NCBI RefSeq assembly: GCF_039543185.1
Contig: NZ_BAABJG010000052.1
Coordinates: 1 to 64,000, forward strand
Length of the DNA stretch: 64,000 nucleotides
Direction: 5' to 3'
Origin: Paenibacillus_S vulneris
Lineage (GTDB): Bacteria > Bacillota > Bacilli > Paenibacillales > NBRC-103111
Below the pieces are notes generated by a model. It searched no databases, was not told where the DNA came from, and worked only from the letters and a program-made list of their open reading frames with translations. The translations under genes and the position numbers were made by a program. Shown here piece after piece: positions 1 through 7,880 of this stretch (position 1 is the first letter of the stretch; every line of letters begins with the position of its first letter).

Positions 1-3
1 ATA

Positions 4-63
4 CACCCCTTAGAATTCATCGGATTAACCAGGGGGGTTTTCCAATGTCTATTCTAAGGGGTG
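4..63. repeat. 13-bp perfect inverted repeat with 34-base spacer
   Basis: Positions 4-16 (CACCCCTTAGAAT) are exactly complementary to 51-63. A smaller AACC/GGTT pair lies inside the spacer. No T run follows, so it does not look like a standard intrinsic terminator. The rest of 1-272 holds no gene that I can support. It could be an operator, a decayed element end or an RNA hairpin; the sequence alone does not decide. Confidence 0.6.
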
Positions 64-272
64 CACACTAGAAAAACTCCGGGGGCCTGTTTCTTTTCCT
101 GAAAGCCGGCGGTATGGTACACTAAGACAGGCATGTCCAAAGGGTAAATGCTTATAACTGGAATTTATAAGCAGACGCTGAAACATTTGGCGCCTTTCGC
201 CGTATATAAAGGTTGGGGAATTGTGCTTTTATTGGTTGTAGAAAGTCATTACATATGTCAACGAGGTGTGGA

Positions 273-2231
273 ATGGGGAAAGCAGGTTATTCAACAGGTA
301 ATGCAAGAGGCTGGCTGCTTGCGGTTATTGCTATTGTATTAGTAGCTGCTATAGGAGCGGCGGCTTATTGGTATGCAGTGAAGAAAGAAGGTGCGTCGGC
401 CAGCGGCAGGGGAGTGTCTAAGGCGTTAATGGAAGTCAAGTCGACCAAGGATATTAAAAACAGCTACGATGTCATCGTGGTCGGTACCGACCCTGAAGGT
501 GTCGCGGCAGCGTTATCCGCGGCTCGCAACGGACTCAAGACATTGTTGGTTGACGGAAAAGACCGTACCATCCTGGGCGGGCTTATGACCGAAGGCTGGT
601 TAAACAGCATCGACATGAACTATGATCCTACCAAAAGCGTGCTTGGCAAGCATGACATCATGAATAAAGGAATTTTCACTGAATGGTACGGCAAAATCGA
701 GGGAGATTCCTTCGACATTACGACGGCCGCCAACGCGTTCTATTCTATGGTACAGAAAGAAAGCAATATCGATTTGCTCATGCAAGCGAAATCCATCGAG
801 CCTTCTGTCGCCAAGACGACCGATAAAATAACGGTCACAGGCATTACCGTCACGAAGGCGGACGGCACTAGCCTATCGATTAAGGCTAAAGCAGTTATCG
901 ATGCAACGCAGGATGGGGACATTGGGGATATGGCCGGAGTTCCATTCACACACGGCAGAGAGGACCTCGCCGACGTGAAGAGCCGGATGGCTGTCACAGC
1001 GGTATTCCGCTTGACCAATATCACGCCGGAGCGTTGGAAGCAATTCGCCAAGACGATTCAAGCCGAGGATAAGGGACAGCAAAAATACGGCATCAACGAG
1101 ATGAGCCTTTGGGGCTTTGACAAAATGCAGGATTACCCGGCCGTTAACAAGGAACGCGTAAGAATGCGCGGACTGAACGGCGGGCGCCAGAATGACAACA
1201 CGATGCTGGTCAATGCACTGCAAATTTTCGGGGTGGACCCGTTTGATCCTAAATCCAAGCAGGAAGCGCAGCAAATTGCCAAGGACGAGCTGCCGCATGT
1301 GCTTGCTTATTTGAAAAAGAGCTACCCTGATTTTGAAGGAGTAGAGCTGGACGGCATTGCTCCTGAGCTGTATGTTCGCGAATCCCGTCATATGATAGGC
1401 GAATACAGATTATCCATTATCGATCTGCTGGAAAACCGGGATCAATGGGACCGCATCGCCTTCGGCGGTTATCCGGTCGATATTCAACGGACAAGCCCTG
1501 CGGACAACGGAGCGGTCGTTATAGATCCGGACAAATATGCGATTCCGTTCCGCAGCATCGTTCCGCTTAAGGTGGACGGGCTTCTGGTTGTCGGCAGAGC
1601 GGCCAGCTACGATACGCTGCCGCATGGAAGCGCACGGGTTATTCCTGTCGGTATGGCGGAAGGAGAAGCAGCGGGAGCGGCTGCGAAGCTGGCCATCGAG
1701 CAGAATATGACATTCCGTCAAATGTCTGCCTCCAAGGAAACGATTGCCAAGCTTCAGGACCTGCTGAACAAGCAGGGGATGGATTTGAAGCCATACACCA
1801 TCAAGCCGGCTCCTTTCATGGAGAACAAATCGTATGAAGGCCTGAAGACGGCGGTGAGCCTTGGTCTGGCTACAGGCGGCTACAAGAATGAATTCAATCT
1901 CGACAGCCCATCGAATCAACAGCGCATGGTCAACATGCTGAACGGGATACGCAAGTTCAAGCCTGCTGTATTGACAGGCAATCCGGCTGCGGTCATTCCG
2001 AATGAGAAGGAGCCTCAGAAGCAGCCGCTTTCCCTGGATATCGCGGCGGGAATGATCGCGTCTTTATTGAAGCTTGATGCTGCCCAAGGGGATGCCGTAA
2101 GCGCGCTGCAGTCCAAAGGGTATCTGACCAAGCAGACCGTCGATGGAATTGCCAAGAAGCAGGAATTGACGAACGGTGACACTTATATGCTGATCCATGA
2201 CGCATATAAACAGCTGAACGCGGCAAAATAA
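273..2231 (+). CDS. Membrane-anchored FAD-dependent oxidoreductase
   Basis: This 652-residue protein has one N-terminal hydrophobic segment (about residues 13-33), then a Rossmann FAD-binding start at about 67-75 (DVIVVGTDP). The following GG and GLMTEGW motifs are typical of the FAD_oxidored (PF12831) family of flavoproteins. Its catalytic part is probably outside the membrane or held to it. The C-terminal 130 residues hold two stretches (near 'EGLKTAVSLGLATGGY' and 'ALQSKGYLTKQ') that loosely resemble S-layer homology domains; this is a pattern impression only. I chose ATG 273 because GAGGTG lies 4 bases upstream; ATG 213 and 255 lack a good site. The substrate is unknown. It ends about 80 bases before the hisS leader. 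Confidence 0.8.
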   Translation: MGKAGYSTGNARGWLLAVIAIVLVAAIGAAAYWYAVKKEGASASGRGVSKALMEVKSTKDIKNSYDVIVVGTDPEGVAAALSAARNGLKTLLVDGKDRTILGGLMTEGWLNSIDMNYDPTKSVLGKHDIMNKGIFTEWYGKIEGDSFDITTAANAFYSMVQKESNIDLLMQAKSIEPSVAKTTDKITVTGITVTKADGTSLSIKAKAVIDATQDGDIGDMAGVPFTHGREDLADVKSRMAVTAVFRLTNITPERWKQFAKTIQAEDKGQQKYGINEMSLWGFDKMQDYPAVNKERVRMRGLNGGRQNDNTMLVNALQIFGVDPFDPKSKQEAQQIAKDELPHVLAYLKKSYPDFEGVELDGIAPELYVRESRHMIGEYRLSIIDLLENRDQWDRIAFGGYPVDIQRTSPADNGAVVIDPDKYAIPFRSIVPLKVDGLLVVGRAASYDTLPHGSARVIPVGMAEGEAAGAAAKLAIEQNMTFRQMSASKETIAKLQDLLNKQGMDLKPYTIKPAPFMENKSYEGLKTAVSLGLATGGYKNEFNLDSPSNQQRMVNMLNGIRKFKPAVLTGNPAAVIPNEKEPQKQPLSLDIAAGMIASLLKLDAAQGDAVSALQSKGYLTKQTVDGIAKKQELTNGDTYMLIHDAYKQLNAAK

Positions 2232-2274
2232 GGGCAGCATAAGCGGATTTGCATAGAATTTACATGCTTTTTGC

Positions 2275-2303
2275 TTGACTTTGCCAAAATTCGATATTAC
2301 AAT
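2275..2303 (+). promoter_or_regulatory. Promoter of the hisS-aspS T-box transcript
   Basis: TTGACT at 2275-2280 and TACAAT at 2298-2303 are separated by 17 bases, a good vegetative sigma-A match. It sits just before the T-box leader, so the transcript should start near 2310. Confidence 0.7.
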
Positions 2304-2309
2304 TATGCA

Positions 2310-2628
2310 AAGAATGAAGATCATGATCCGTTGAAGGGACAAAGTACTTCGAGCATAGCATAGCCAGAGAGGGAAGCCATGGGCTGCAAGCTTCCTTATG
2401 CGAACCGGATGAAAAGACCTCCCGGAGGACATACGGGGAACCACCGGCAGAACAGCCGATGCAGTAGTCGTAATGCGTTGCGCGGGCGTTAACCGCTTAA
2501 GAGTGAATTTGCACGGCTCCATTATAGAGGAGCAGCTTATGCAAATTCAAATCGTGGGTGGTACCGCGGGAAGATTTCGATAATGGATCTCTCGTCCCTG
2601 ACAAGGCGTCAGGGGCGGGAGATTTTTT
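2310..2628 (+). promoter_or_regulatory. T-box leader of hisS-aspS
   Basis: The 14-base T-box core (GGGTGGTACCGCG at 2556-2568) is followed by a strong intrinsic terminator at 2587-2628, with a stem of about 16 bp closing on AAGGC and then six T. Upstream, AGTA at 2343-2346 and AGAGAGGGA near 2366 fit Stem I landmarks. Known T-boxes read uncharged tRNA and let transcription continue when the amino acid is short. The genes downstream predict histidine (or aspartate) tRNA, but I could not place the specifier codon by eye. Confidence 0.9.
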
Positions 2629-2700
2629 GGTTTTATCCATCCGAACCGGTTTATTGGATTTACCGGCTGAAATGAATTTTATGAAAGGAGTGTCGTTGCA

Positions 2701-3972
2701 GTGAGCATTCAAAAACCAAAAGGAACTCAGGATTTGCTTCCCGGTGAAGTAGAAAAATGGCAGTATATCGAAGCAAAAGCCAGAGAGCTGTGCCAACGCT
2801 TCAATTATCGCGAAATTCGCACTCCGATCTTTGAGCATACCGAGCTGTTTCAACGGGGTGTTGGGGAAACGACGGATATTGTCGAGAAGGAGATGTACAC
2901 CTTCCTGGACAAAGGGGATCGCAGCATATCCTTGCGTCCTGAAGGAACTGCCGGCGTAGTAAGAGCGTACGTGGAAAACAAGCTCTACGGAGAGCCCGAT
3001 GTTAGCAAGCTGTACTACATCGGTCCGATGTTCCGCTACGAGCAGCCGCAAGCAGGCCGCTACCGCCAGCTGCACCAGTTCGGTATCGAAGCATTCGGTT
3101 CGGTTGATCCGAGCATCGATGCGGAGGTTATCGCCCTTGGCTACACATTTTACCGGGAGGTCGGGATCAAGGATGTGACCGTCGAGATTAACTCGGTCGG
3201 CAATCCTGCGGTGCGAGCCGCTTATCGCGATACCATCCAGCAATTTTTTGCACCGGTGAAGGATAAGCTGTGCAAAGACTGCCAATCCCGTTACGACCGC
3301 AATCCGATGCGGATTCTCGATTGTAAAATCGACCAGAAATACTGCGAAGGAGCTCCGACCATTCTGGAGCATCTGGACGAGGAGTGCAGCGTCCATTTCC
3401 AAGCGGTGCAAGATTACTTGAAGGCAATGGATATTCCATTTAGCGTGAATCCTCGATTGGTACGCGGTCTGGATTACTATACGCATACTGCGTTCGAATA
3501 CAAGGCAGCCGGCATCGGCGCTATCGATACCATCGGCGGCGGAGGACGCTACAACGGTCTTGTCGGCCAGATCGGCGGCAATGATCAGCCGGGAGTCGGC
3601 CTCGGACTGGGCTTGGAGCGTACCCTGCTCATCCTGCAGGCGCAGGGAGTTGAAATTCCAACCGTAAAACCGCTGGATGTGTATGTCATCGGTCTTGGCG
3701 AAGCGGCAGAGCAGGAAATTCCTCGTTTGCTGCATCAGCTGCGGCTGGAAGGCTTACGGGCCGAAAAGGATTATTTGGGCCGCAAAATCAAGGCGCAAAT
3801 GAAATCGGCCGACCGGTACCAGGCTCATTTTGTCGCTATCCTTGGCGAAGATGAGCTGGCTCGCGGAGAGATTACCGTCAAGACGATGGCGAGCGGCGAA
3901 CAGCAAACGATGAAGCTCGACACCTTCGCTGCCGAATTGCGCAAGCTGAAAGAACAGGAATCAAATAGGTAA
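2701..3972 (+). CDS. hisS: Histidine--tRNA ligase
   Basis: This 423-residue class II synthetase attaches histidine to tRNA-His in the cytoplasm. The N-terminus (IQKPKGTQDLLPGE), motif 2 region (FRYEQPQAGRYRQLHQFG), the histidine motif (LVRGLDYYT) and the motif 3 region (GLGLGLERTL) are all visible in order, followed by an anticodon-binding domain. Length is normal for the family. The start is GTG 2701, with AAAGGAG 10 bases upstream; no better codon is nearby. It follows the T-box and is 25 bases from aspS, so the two should be one operon, as in Bacillus. Confidence 0.97.
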   Translation: MSIQKPKGTQDLLPGEVEKWQYIEAKARELCQRFNYREIRTPIFEHTELFQRGVGETTDIVEKEMYTFLDKGDRSISLRPEGTAGVVRAYVENKLYGEPDVSKLYYIGPMFRYEQPQAGRYRQLHQFGIEAFGSVDPSIDAEVIALGYTFYREVGIKDVTVEINSVGNPAVRAAYRDTIQQFFAPVKDKLCKDCQSRYDRNPMRILDCKIDQKYCEGAPTILEHLDEECSVHFQAVQDYLKAMDIPFSVNPRLVRGLDYYTHTAFEYKAAGIGAIDTIGGGGRYNGLVGQIGGNDQPGVGLGLGLERTLLILQAQGVEIPTVKPLDVYVIGLGEAAEQEIPRLLHQLRLEGLRAEKDYLGRKIKAQMKSADRYQAHFVAILGEDELARGEITVKTMASGEQQTMKLDTFAAELRKLKEQESNR

Positions 3973-3997
3973 ACCATATCTGGAGGTAGATGAAATC

Positions 3998-5776
3998 ATG
4001 ATGTTAAGAACGCATCACTGTGGAGCTTTAACGAAAGCGAACGTCGGGGAAACCGTCGTTTTGAACGGCTGGGTACAGCGCAGACGCGACCTTGGGGGCG
4101 TATTGTTTATCGATCTGCGCGACCGCAGCGGGCTTGTACAGATCGTATTTAATCCGGATTTCTCCGGCGAAGCGTTGAACATTGCGGATCGTGCCCGCAA
4201 CGAGTATGTTCTTGCCGTAAGCGGCAAAGTAGTAGAGCGTGACCCGGCTACTGTAAACCCGAACCTGGCCACAGGCGAGATCGAAATTCAAGTTACCCAA
4301 ATTGAAATTTTGAACCAAGCGAAGAACCCTCCGTTCTTCATTGAGGATGGAATCGAAATCGACGAGTCGCTCCGTCTGAAATATCGTTACCTGGACCTGC
4401 GCCGTCCGGAAATGCAGCGCACCTTGATGCTTCGTTCCAAAGCGGCCAAATTGTTCCGTGATTTCCTGGACGAGAATGGCTTCTTGGAAGTGGAGACACC
4501 AATTCTGACCAACGATACACCAGAAGGTGCGCGCAGTTATCTGGTGCCAAGCCGTGTGCATCCGGGCGAATTCTTCGCACTGCCGCAGTCGCCTCAGCTA
4601 TTCAAGCAATTGCTGATGGTAGGTGGCTTGGAGCGCTATTATCAAATCGCTCGCTGCTTCCGTGACGAAGACCTTCGTGCAGACCGTCAGCCGGAATTTA
4701 CCCAGGTGGACATCGAGACTTCCTTCCTGACCCAGGATCAGCTGCTCGAAATGATGGAAGAGCTGGTTGTACGTTTGATGAAAGAAACGGCTAACGTTGA
4801 GATTGAGCGTCCGTTCCAACGCATCAGCTATGCGGATGCTATGGGCAAATACGGCTCTGACAAGCCGGATCTGCGCTTTGGCCTCGAGCTCCAAGACGTA
4901 TCGGATATCGTTGCAAATTCCGGCGTGAAGGTATTTGCTTCCGTCGTTGAAAAAGGCGGTCAAGTTAAAGCCCTGAACGCTAAAGGCTGCGGCAGCTGGA
5001 GCCGTAAGGAAATCGATGACCTGGGCACATTCGCTGCCCGTTACGGAGCGAAAGGCCTGGCATGGGTTGTCCTGAAGGACGGCGAAATGAAAGGTCCTAT
5101 CGTGAAGTTCTTTACCGAGGAAGAGCTTTCCGCATTGAAAGAGCGCCTTGGCGCCGAAGAAGGCGACTTGCTGCTGTTCTCTGCCGACACGAAAAAGGTA
5201 GTAGCTGATGTACTTGGCAACCTTCGTCTGAAAATCGGACGCGAGCTGGGCTTGATCGACGAAAGCAAATTCAAATTTGCATGGGTCGTTGACTTCCCTC
5301 TCTTGAGCTACGACGAAGAAGAAAAACGTTATGTGGCGGAGCACCATCCGTTCACACGTCCGAAGGAAGAAGACCTGCATTACTTCGATACCGATCCGGG
5401 TCAAATCCGTGCTCAAGCCTATGACCTTGTATTGAACGGATACGAAGTCGGCGGCGGATCCATGCGGATTTACAAGCGGGAAGTTCAAGAGCAAATGTTC
5501 AAGGCGCTTGGTTTCTCCAAAGAAGAAGCGCAAGAGAGATTCGGCTTCCTTCTCGAAGCCTTCGAATATGGTACGCCTCCGCACGGCGGTATCGCTTTCG
5601 GCTTCGACCGCTTGGTGATGCTGATTGCCGGCCGTACGAACCTTCGCGAAACGATCGCATTCCCGAAAACGGCGAGCGCTACCGACTTGTTGACTGATGC
5701 GCCGGGTCCGGTAAGCGACAAGCAGCTGGAGCTGTTGTCCATTCGTTTGGCCTTGAAGCAGCCTGCTTCCAAATAA
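3998..5776 (+). CDS. aspS: Aspartate--tRNA ligase
   Basis: This 592-residue class II synthetase charges tRNA-Asp. It has an N-terminal OB-fold anticodon-binding domain (GWVQRRRDLGG at about 25-35), the catalytic core with motif 2 (YQIARCFRDEDLRADRQPEF), the bacterial GAD insertion in the middle, and motif 3 (GGIAFGFDRLVMLI) near the end. The length matches the bacterial type. GGAGGT at 3982-3987 serves either ATG 3998 or the adjacent ATG 4001; the choice changes one residue. It lies 25 bases after hisS and shares its T-box control. Whether it also charges tRNA-Asn cannot be decided here. Confidence 0.97.
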   Translation: MMLRTHHCGALTKANVGETVVLNGWVQRRRDLGGVLFIDLRDRSGLVQIVFNPDFSGEALNIADRARNEYVLAVSGKVVERDPATVNPNLATGEIEIQVTQIEILNQAKNPPFFIEDGIEIDESLRLKYRYLDLRRPEMQRTLMLRSKAAKLFRDFLDENGFLEVETPILTNDTPEGARSYLVPSRVHPGEFFALPQSPQLFKQLLMVGGLERYYQIARCFRDEDLRADRQPEFTQVDIETSFLTQDQLLEMMEELVVRLMKETANVEIERPFQRISYADAMGKYGSDKPDLRFGLELQDVSDIVANSGVKVFASVVEKGGQVKALNAKGCGSWSRKEIDDLGTFAARYGAKGLAWVVLKDGEMKGPIVKFFTEEELSALKERLGAEEGDLLLFSADTKKVVADVLGNLRLKIGRELGLIDESKFKFAWVVDFPLLSYDEEEKRYVAEHHPFTRPKEEDLHYFDTDPGQIRAQAYDLVLNGYEVGGGSMRIYKREVQEQMFKALGFSKEEAQERFGFLLEAFEYGTPPHGGIAFGFDRLVMLIAGRTNLRETIAFPKTASATDLLTDAPGPVSDKQLELLSIRLALKQPASK

Positions 5777-5860
5777 ATAGCAAAGACAGAGAAGATGCCG
5801 GGAATAACCGGCTCTTCGCCTGTTCAAATGATAATGAACACTATAAGGAGGGCGGCCCTT

Positions 5861-6616
5861 ATGCTGCACCAGTTTTCCAGAACAGAGCTTGCCATCGGCC
5901 CGGAAGGGCTGGACATTATGCGCAACAGCTGCGTAGCCGTCCTCGGCATCGGCGGCGTTGGTTCCATTGCTGCTGAAGCGCTGGCGCGTACAGGCGTCGG
6001 AAAACTCATTCTTATCGATAAGGACGTTGTCGATATCACAAATATTAACCGCCAGGTACACGCACTGTTATCGACAGTAGGCCAACCCAAGTCCGATTTG
6101 ATGAGGGACCGGATCCTGCAAATCAATCCAGAGTGTGACGTTGTATCGCTCCGGATGTTTTATACGGAAGAAACGTACGAGAAGCTGTTCGAATATCCCT
6201 TGGATTACGTCATTGACGCATCGGATACGATCAGTTATAAGATTCATTTGATCAAGCAATGTTTACAGCGCAAAATTCCGATCATATCGAGTATGGGCGC
6301 CGCTAACAAAATGGACCCAACCAAGTTCCAGGTCGCGGATATTTCCAAAACGACAATGGACCCGCTGGCGAGAGTAATCCGTCACAAGCTGCGGAAAGAC
6401 GGCATTAAAAAAGGCGTAAAGGTCGTCTTCTCCACGGAAGAACCGATTAAACCGCGCGAGGACGTTACGCAGCGCATCGTTCCCGAGAACGCACCCGAAA
6501 TCCGTAAGGCACAGCAGCCTCCGGCAAGTAACGCGTTTGTGCCGCCGGTAGCCGGATTGATTGCGGTCAGCGTTGTCGTACAGGATTTATTGGCTAAAGG
6601 GAATGCCAAGGCATAA
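5861..6616 (+). CDS. tcdA: tRNA threonylcarbamoyladenosine dehydratase
   Basis: This 251-residue ThiF/E1-like enzyme matches TcdA (CsdL/YgdL), which uses ATP to cyclise t6A at position 37 of tRNA to ct6A. The nucleotide-binding GIGGVGS motif is at 29-35, followed by an acidic residue at the strand end (ILIDKD) and the NINRQ segment with the conserved arginine. The C-terminal helix (GLIAVSVVVQDLL) is membrane-like, as in the family. The start is ATG 5861 with AAGGAGG 9 bases upstream. It follows aspS by 84 bases that contain a GC-rich hairpin without a T run. Other E1-like proteins are the alternative. Confidence 0.88.
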   Translation: MLHQFSRTELAIGPEGLDIMRNSCVAVLGIGGVGSIAAEALARTGVGKLILIDKDVVDITNINRQVHALLSTVGQPKSDLMRDRILQINPECDVVSLRMFYTEETYEKLFEYPLDYVIDASDTISYKIHLIKQCLQRKIPIISSMGAANKMDPTKFQVADISKTTMDPLARVIRHKLRKDGIKKGVKVVFSTEEPIKPREDVTQRIVPENAPEIRKAQQPPASNAFVPPVAGLIAVSVVVQDLLAKGNAKA

Positions 6617-6617
6617 T

Positions 6618-6663
6618 AAAAGCATGGAATACAGAGCAGCAGCTCGGTGTTCCATGCTTTTTG
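6618..6663. terminator. Terminator between tcdA and the convergent AraC gene
   Basis: AAAAGCATGGAA at 6618-6629 pairs with 6650-6661 and is followed by a T run. The A run on the left arm makes it usable on both strands. Confidence 0.85.
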
Positions 6664-6713
6664 CGCATATAGGATACAATTCCTTTACAATTTTTTCAGA
6701 AAAAACCGGAGCC

Positions 6714-7664
6714 TTATCTGAAGTGTCCGGTAGGCAAGCTTAAAATGTTTGCGTTTTCAATAAGAGCCGCAAAGCATTTGTCAGTGAGGTTAGGCAGCAC
6801 GCGGTCATTTTTCCGGTATTCCTGCGGAGTCATTCCCGTTCTTTGGCGAAACAGCGTATGAAAAAACTTCATGTCGTGATATCCCACCGTCCCGGCGATT
6901 TGCTGTACAGTCATCGAGGTGGCTTTCAACAGCTCACAGCACTTTTGTACCCTTAAATGCTGTACATAGGAGGTGAAGGATGTCCCGGTCGCTTGCTTAA
7001 TAAGTCTTTGCAGATGACTTACGCTGAGAAAGGCATGCTCGGCAACCTGCTTCAAATTAATATCCTCATGATAATGCTGCTTGATGAACTGCAGTGCATC
7101 CTGCACCTTCAGATTCATGGTTTCGGGCACGCTCGTAGACAAAGTATCCCGATGAAGCAAAGCGAGAATTTGAATGAGTATGGAATGGACAATGACTTCA
7201 TACCCGGGCAGCTGAAGGCGGTACTCTGACAGAAGATTATGAAATAATTCCCCATACTTGCTGTCCTTATCATAGTGATGAAACCAAGGCTGTCTCATAT
7301 TCTCGGAATGAAACAGCGCATTATGCAGCTCAGAGCCTGCCGGCGGGAAAGAGGAAGAGCTTTGCAGCAGCTCCGGCCGGAATACGCAGTTCAGAATGGA
7401 TAATGTTCGAACCTTGTCCGGTGAAGGGGGTCGATAAACATGCGACGTACCCATCGGAAGCAGATAAATATCTCCGCGTTTGACCGGGACTACCGTATTG
7501 TTAATAAACTGATACCCGATCCCTTCCGTAACATAGCTGATTTCAATGGCATCGTGCGTATGCTGAGGAATACTGAAGGCTTCAAATGCTCGATTTACAA
7601 AAATATTCATACCCGGACGAAATTTCTGGTCCGCTCTGAATACCTCCGAAGCCATTGGGTTCAT
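6714..7664 (-). CDS. AraC-family regulator with cupin sensor domain
   Basis: This 316-residue regulator has an N-terminal cupin-like sensor domain (PQHTHDAIEISYVTEG near residue 30, typical of AraC_binding) and a C-terminal double helix-turn-helix (INLKQVAEHAFLSVSHLQRLIK, then IAGTVGYHDMKFFHTLFRQ and the TPQEYR end). Such proteins usually sense a sugar and activate transport or breakdown genes. I chose ATG 7664 because GGAGGT lies 7 bases upstream; an earlier ATG at 7694 has no site. It is divergent from the glycosidase operon and separated from it by 216 bases holding two striking operator candidates. Confidence 0.9.
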   Translation of the reverse strand: MNPMASEVFRADQKFRPGMNIFVNRAFEAFSIPQHTHDAIEISYVTEGIGYQFINNTVVPVKRGDIYLLPMGTSHVYRPPSPDKVRTLSILNCVFRPELLQSSSSFPPAGSELHNALFHSENMRQPWFHHYDKDSKYGELFHNLLSEYRLQLPGYEVIVHSILIQILALLHRDTLSTSVPETMNLKVQDALQFIKQHYHEDINLKQVAEHAFLSVSHLQRLIKQATGTSFTSYVQHLRVQKCCELLKATSMTVQQIAGTVGYHDMKFFHTLFRQRTGMTPQEYRKNDRVLPNLTDKCFAALIENANILSLPTGHFR

Positions 7665-7762
7665 AAGCCACCTCCGGTAACATTTTACAATCATCCACCT
7701 AGTTAGATTATAAACTTCGATTCATGATGTAATCAACCCATAATCCACTTTGCAGAGTTGGT

Positions 7763-7776
7763 ATTTTCGCGAAAAT
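7763..7776. promoter_or_regulatory. 14-bp perfect palindrome, operator candidate
   Basis: ATTTTCGCGAAAAT is a perfect palindrome in the space between the divergent AraC gene and the glycosidase operon. Symmetric sites are more typical of LacI, GntR or TetR proteins than of AraC proteins, so another regulator may act here. Confidence 0.45.
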
Positions 7777-7785
7777 GAGTTGAGA

Positions 7786-7840
7786 CCCCCATAAACATTG
7801 TGTAACCCCCCCATGTGTCAGGTCATCAGACTGGTATAAT
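7786..7840 (+). promoter_or_regulatory. Direct repeats and promoter of the glycosidase operon
   Basis: CCCCCAT occurs at 7786-7792 and 7808-7814, exactly 22 bases apart. The second copy overlaps the place of a missing -35 box for TATAAT at 7835-7840, which has an extended -10 TGG. This is the arrangement of an AraC-type activator binding on one face of the helix next to RNA polymerase; the binding protein is inferred from the neighbouring gene. Confidence 0.55.
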
Positions 7841-7880
7841 TTTATATGATTCTTTTTTCTCTAAAAAGGGGGCATGCAGC

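Noticed and set aside
148..342. 64-codon frame at the left end
   Set aside because: It overlaps the start of the flavoprotein gene in another frame and has no ribosome site.
5821..5840. Fur-like site before tcdA (TGATAATGA within a TGTTCA/TGAACA pair)
   Set aside because: Only one half matches a Fur box and tcdA is not an iron gene; the match is weak.
4598..6061. 487-codon minus-strand frame across aspS and tcdA
   Set aside because: It spans two certain genes and a gap on the other strand; no family motif is present.
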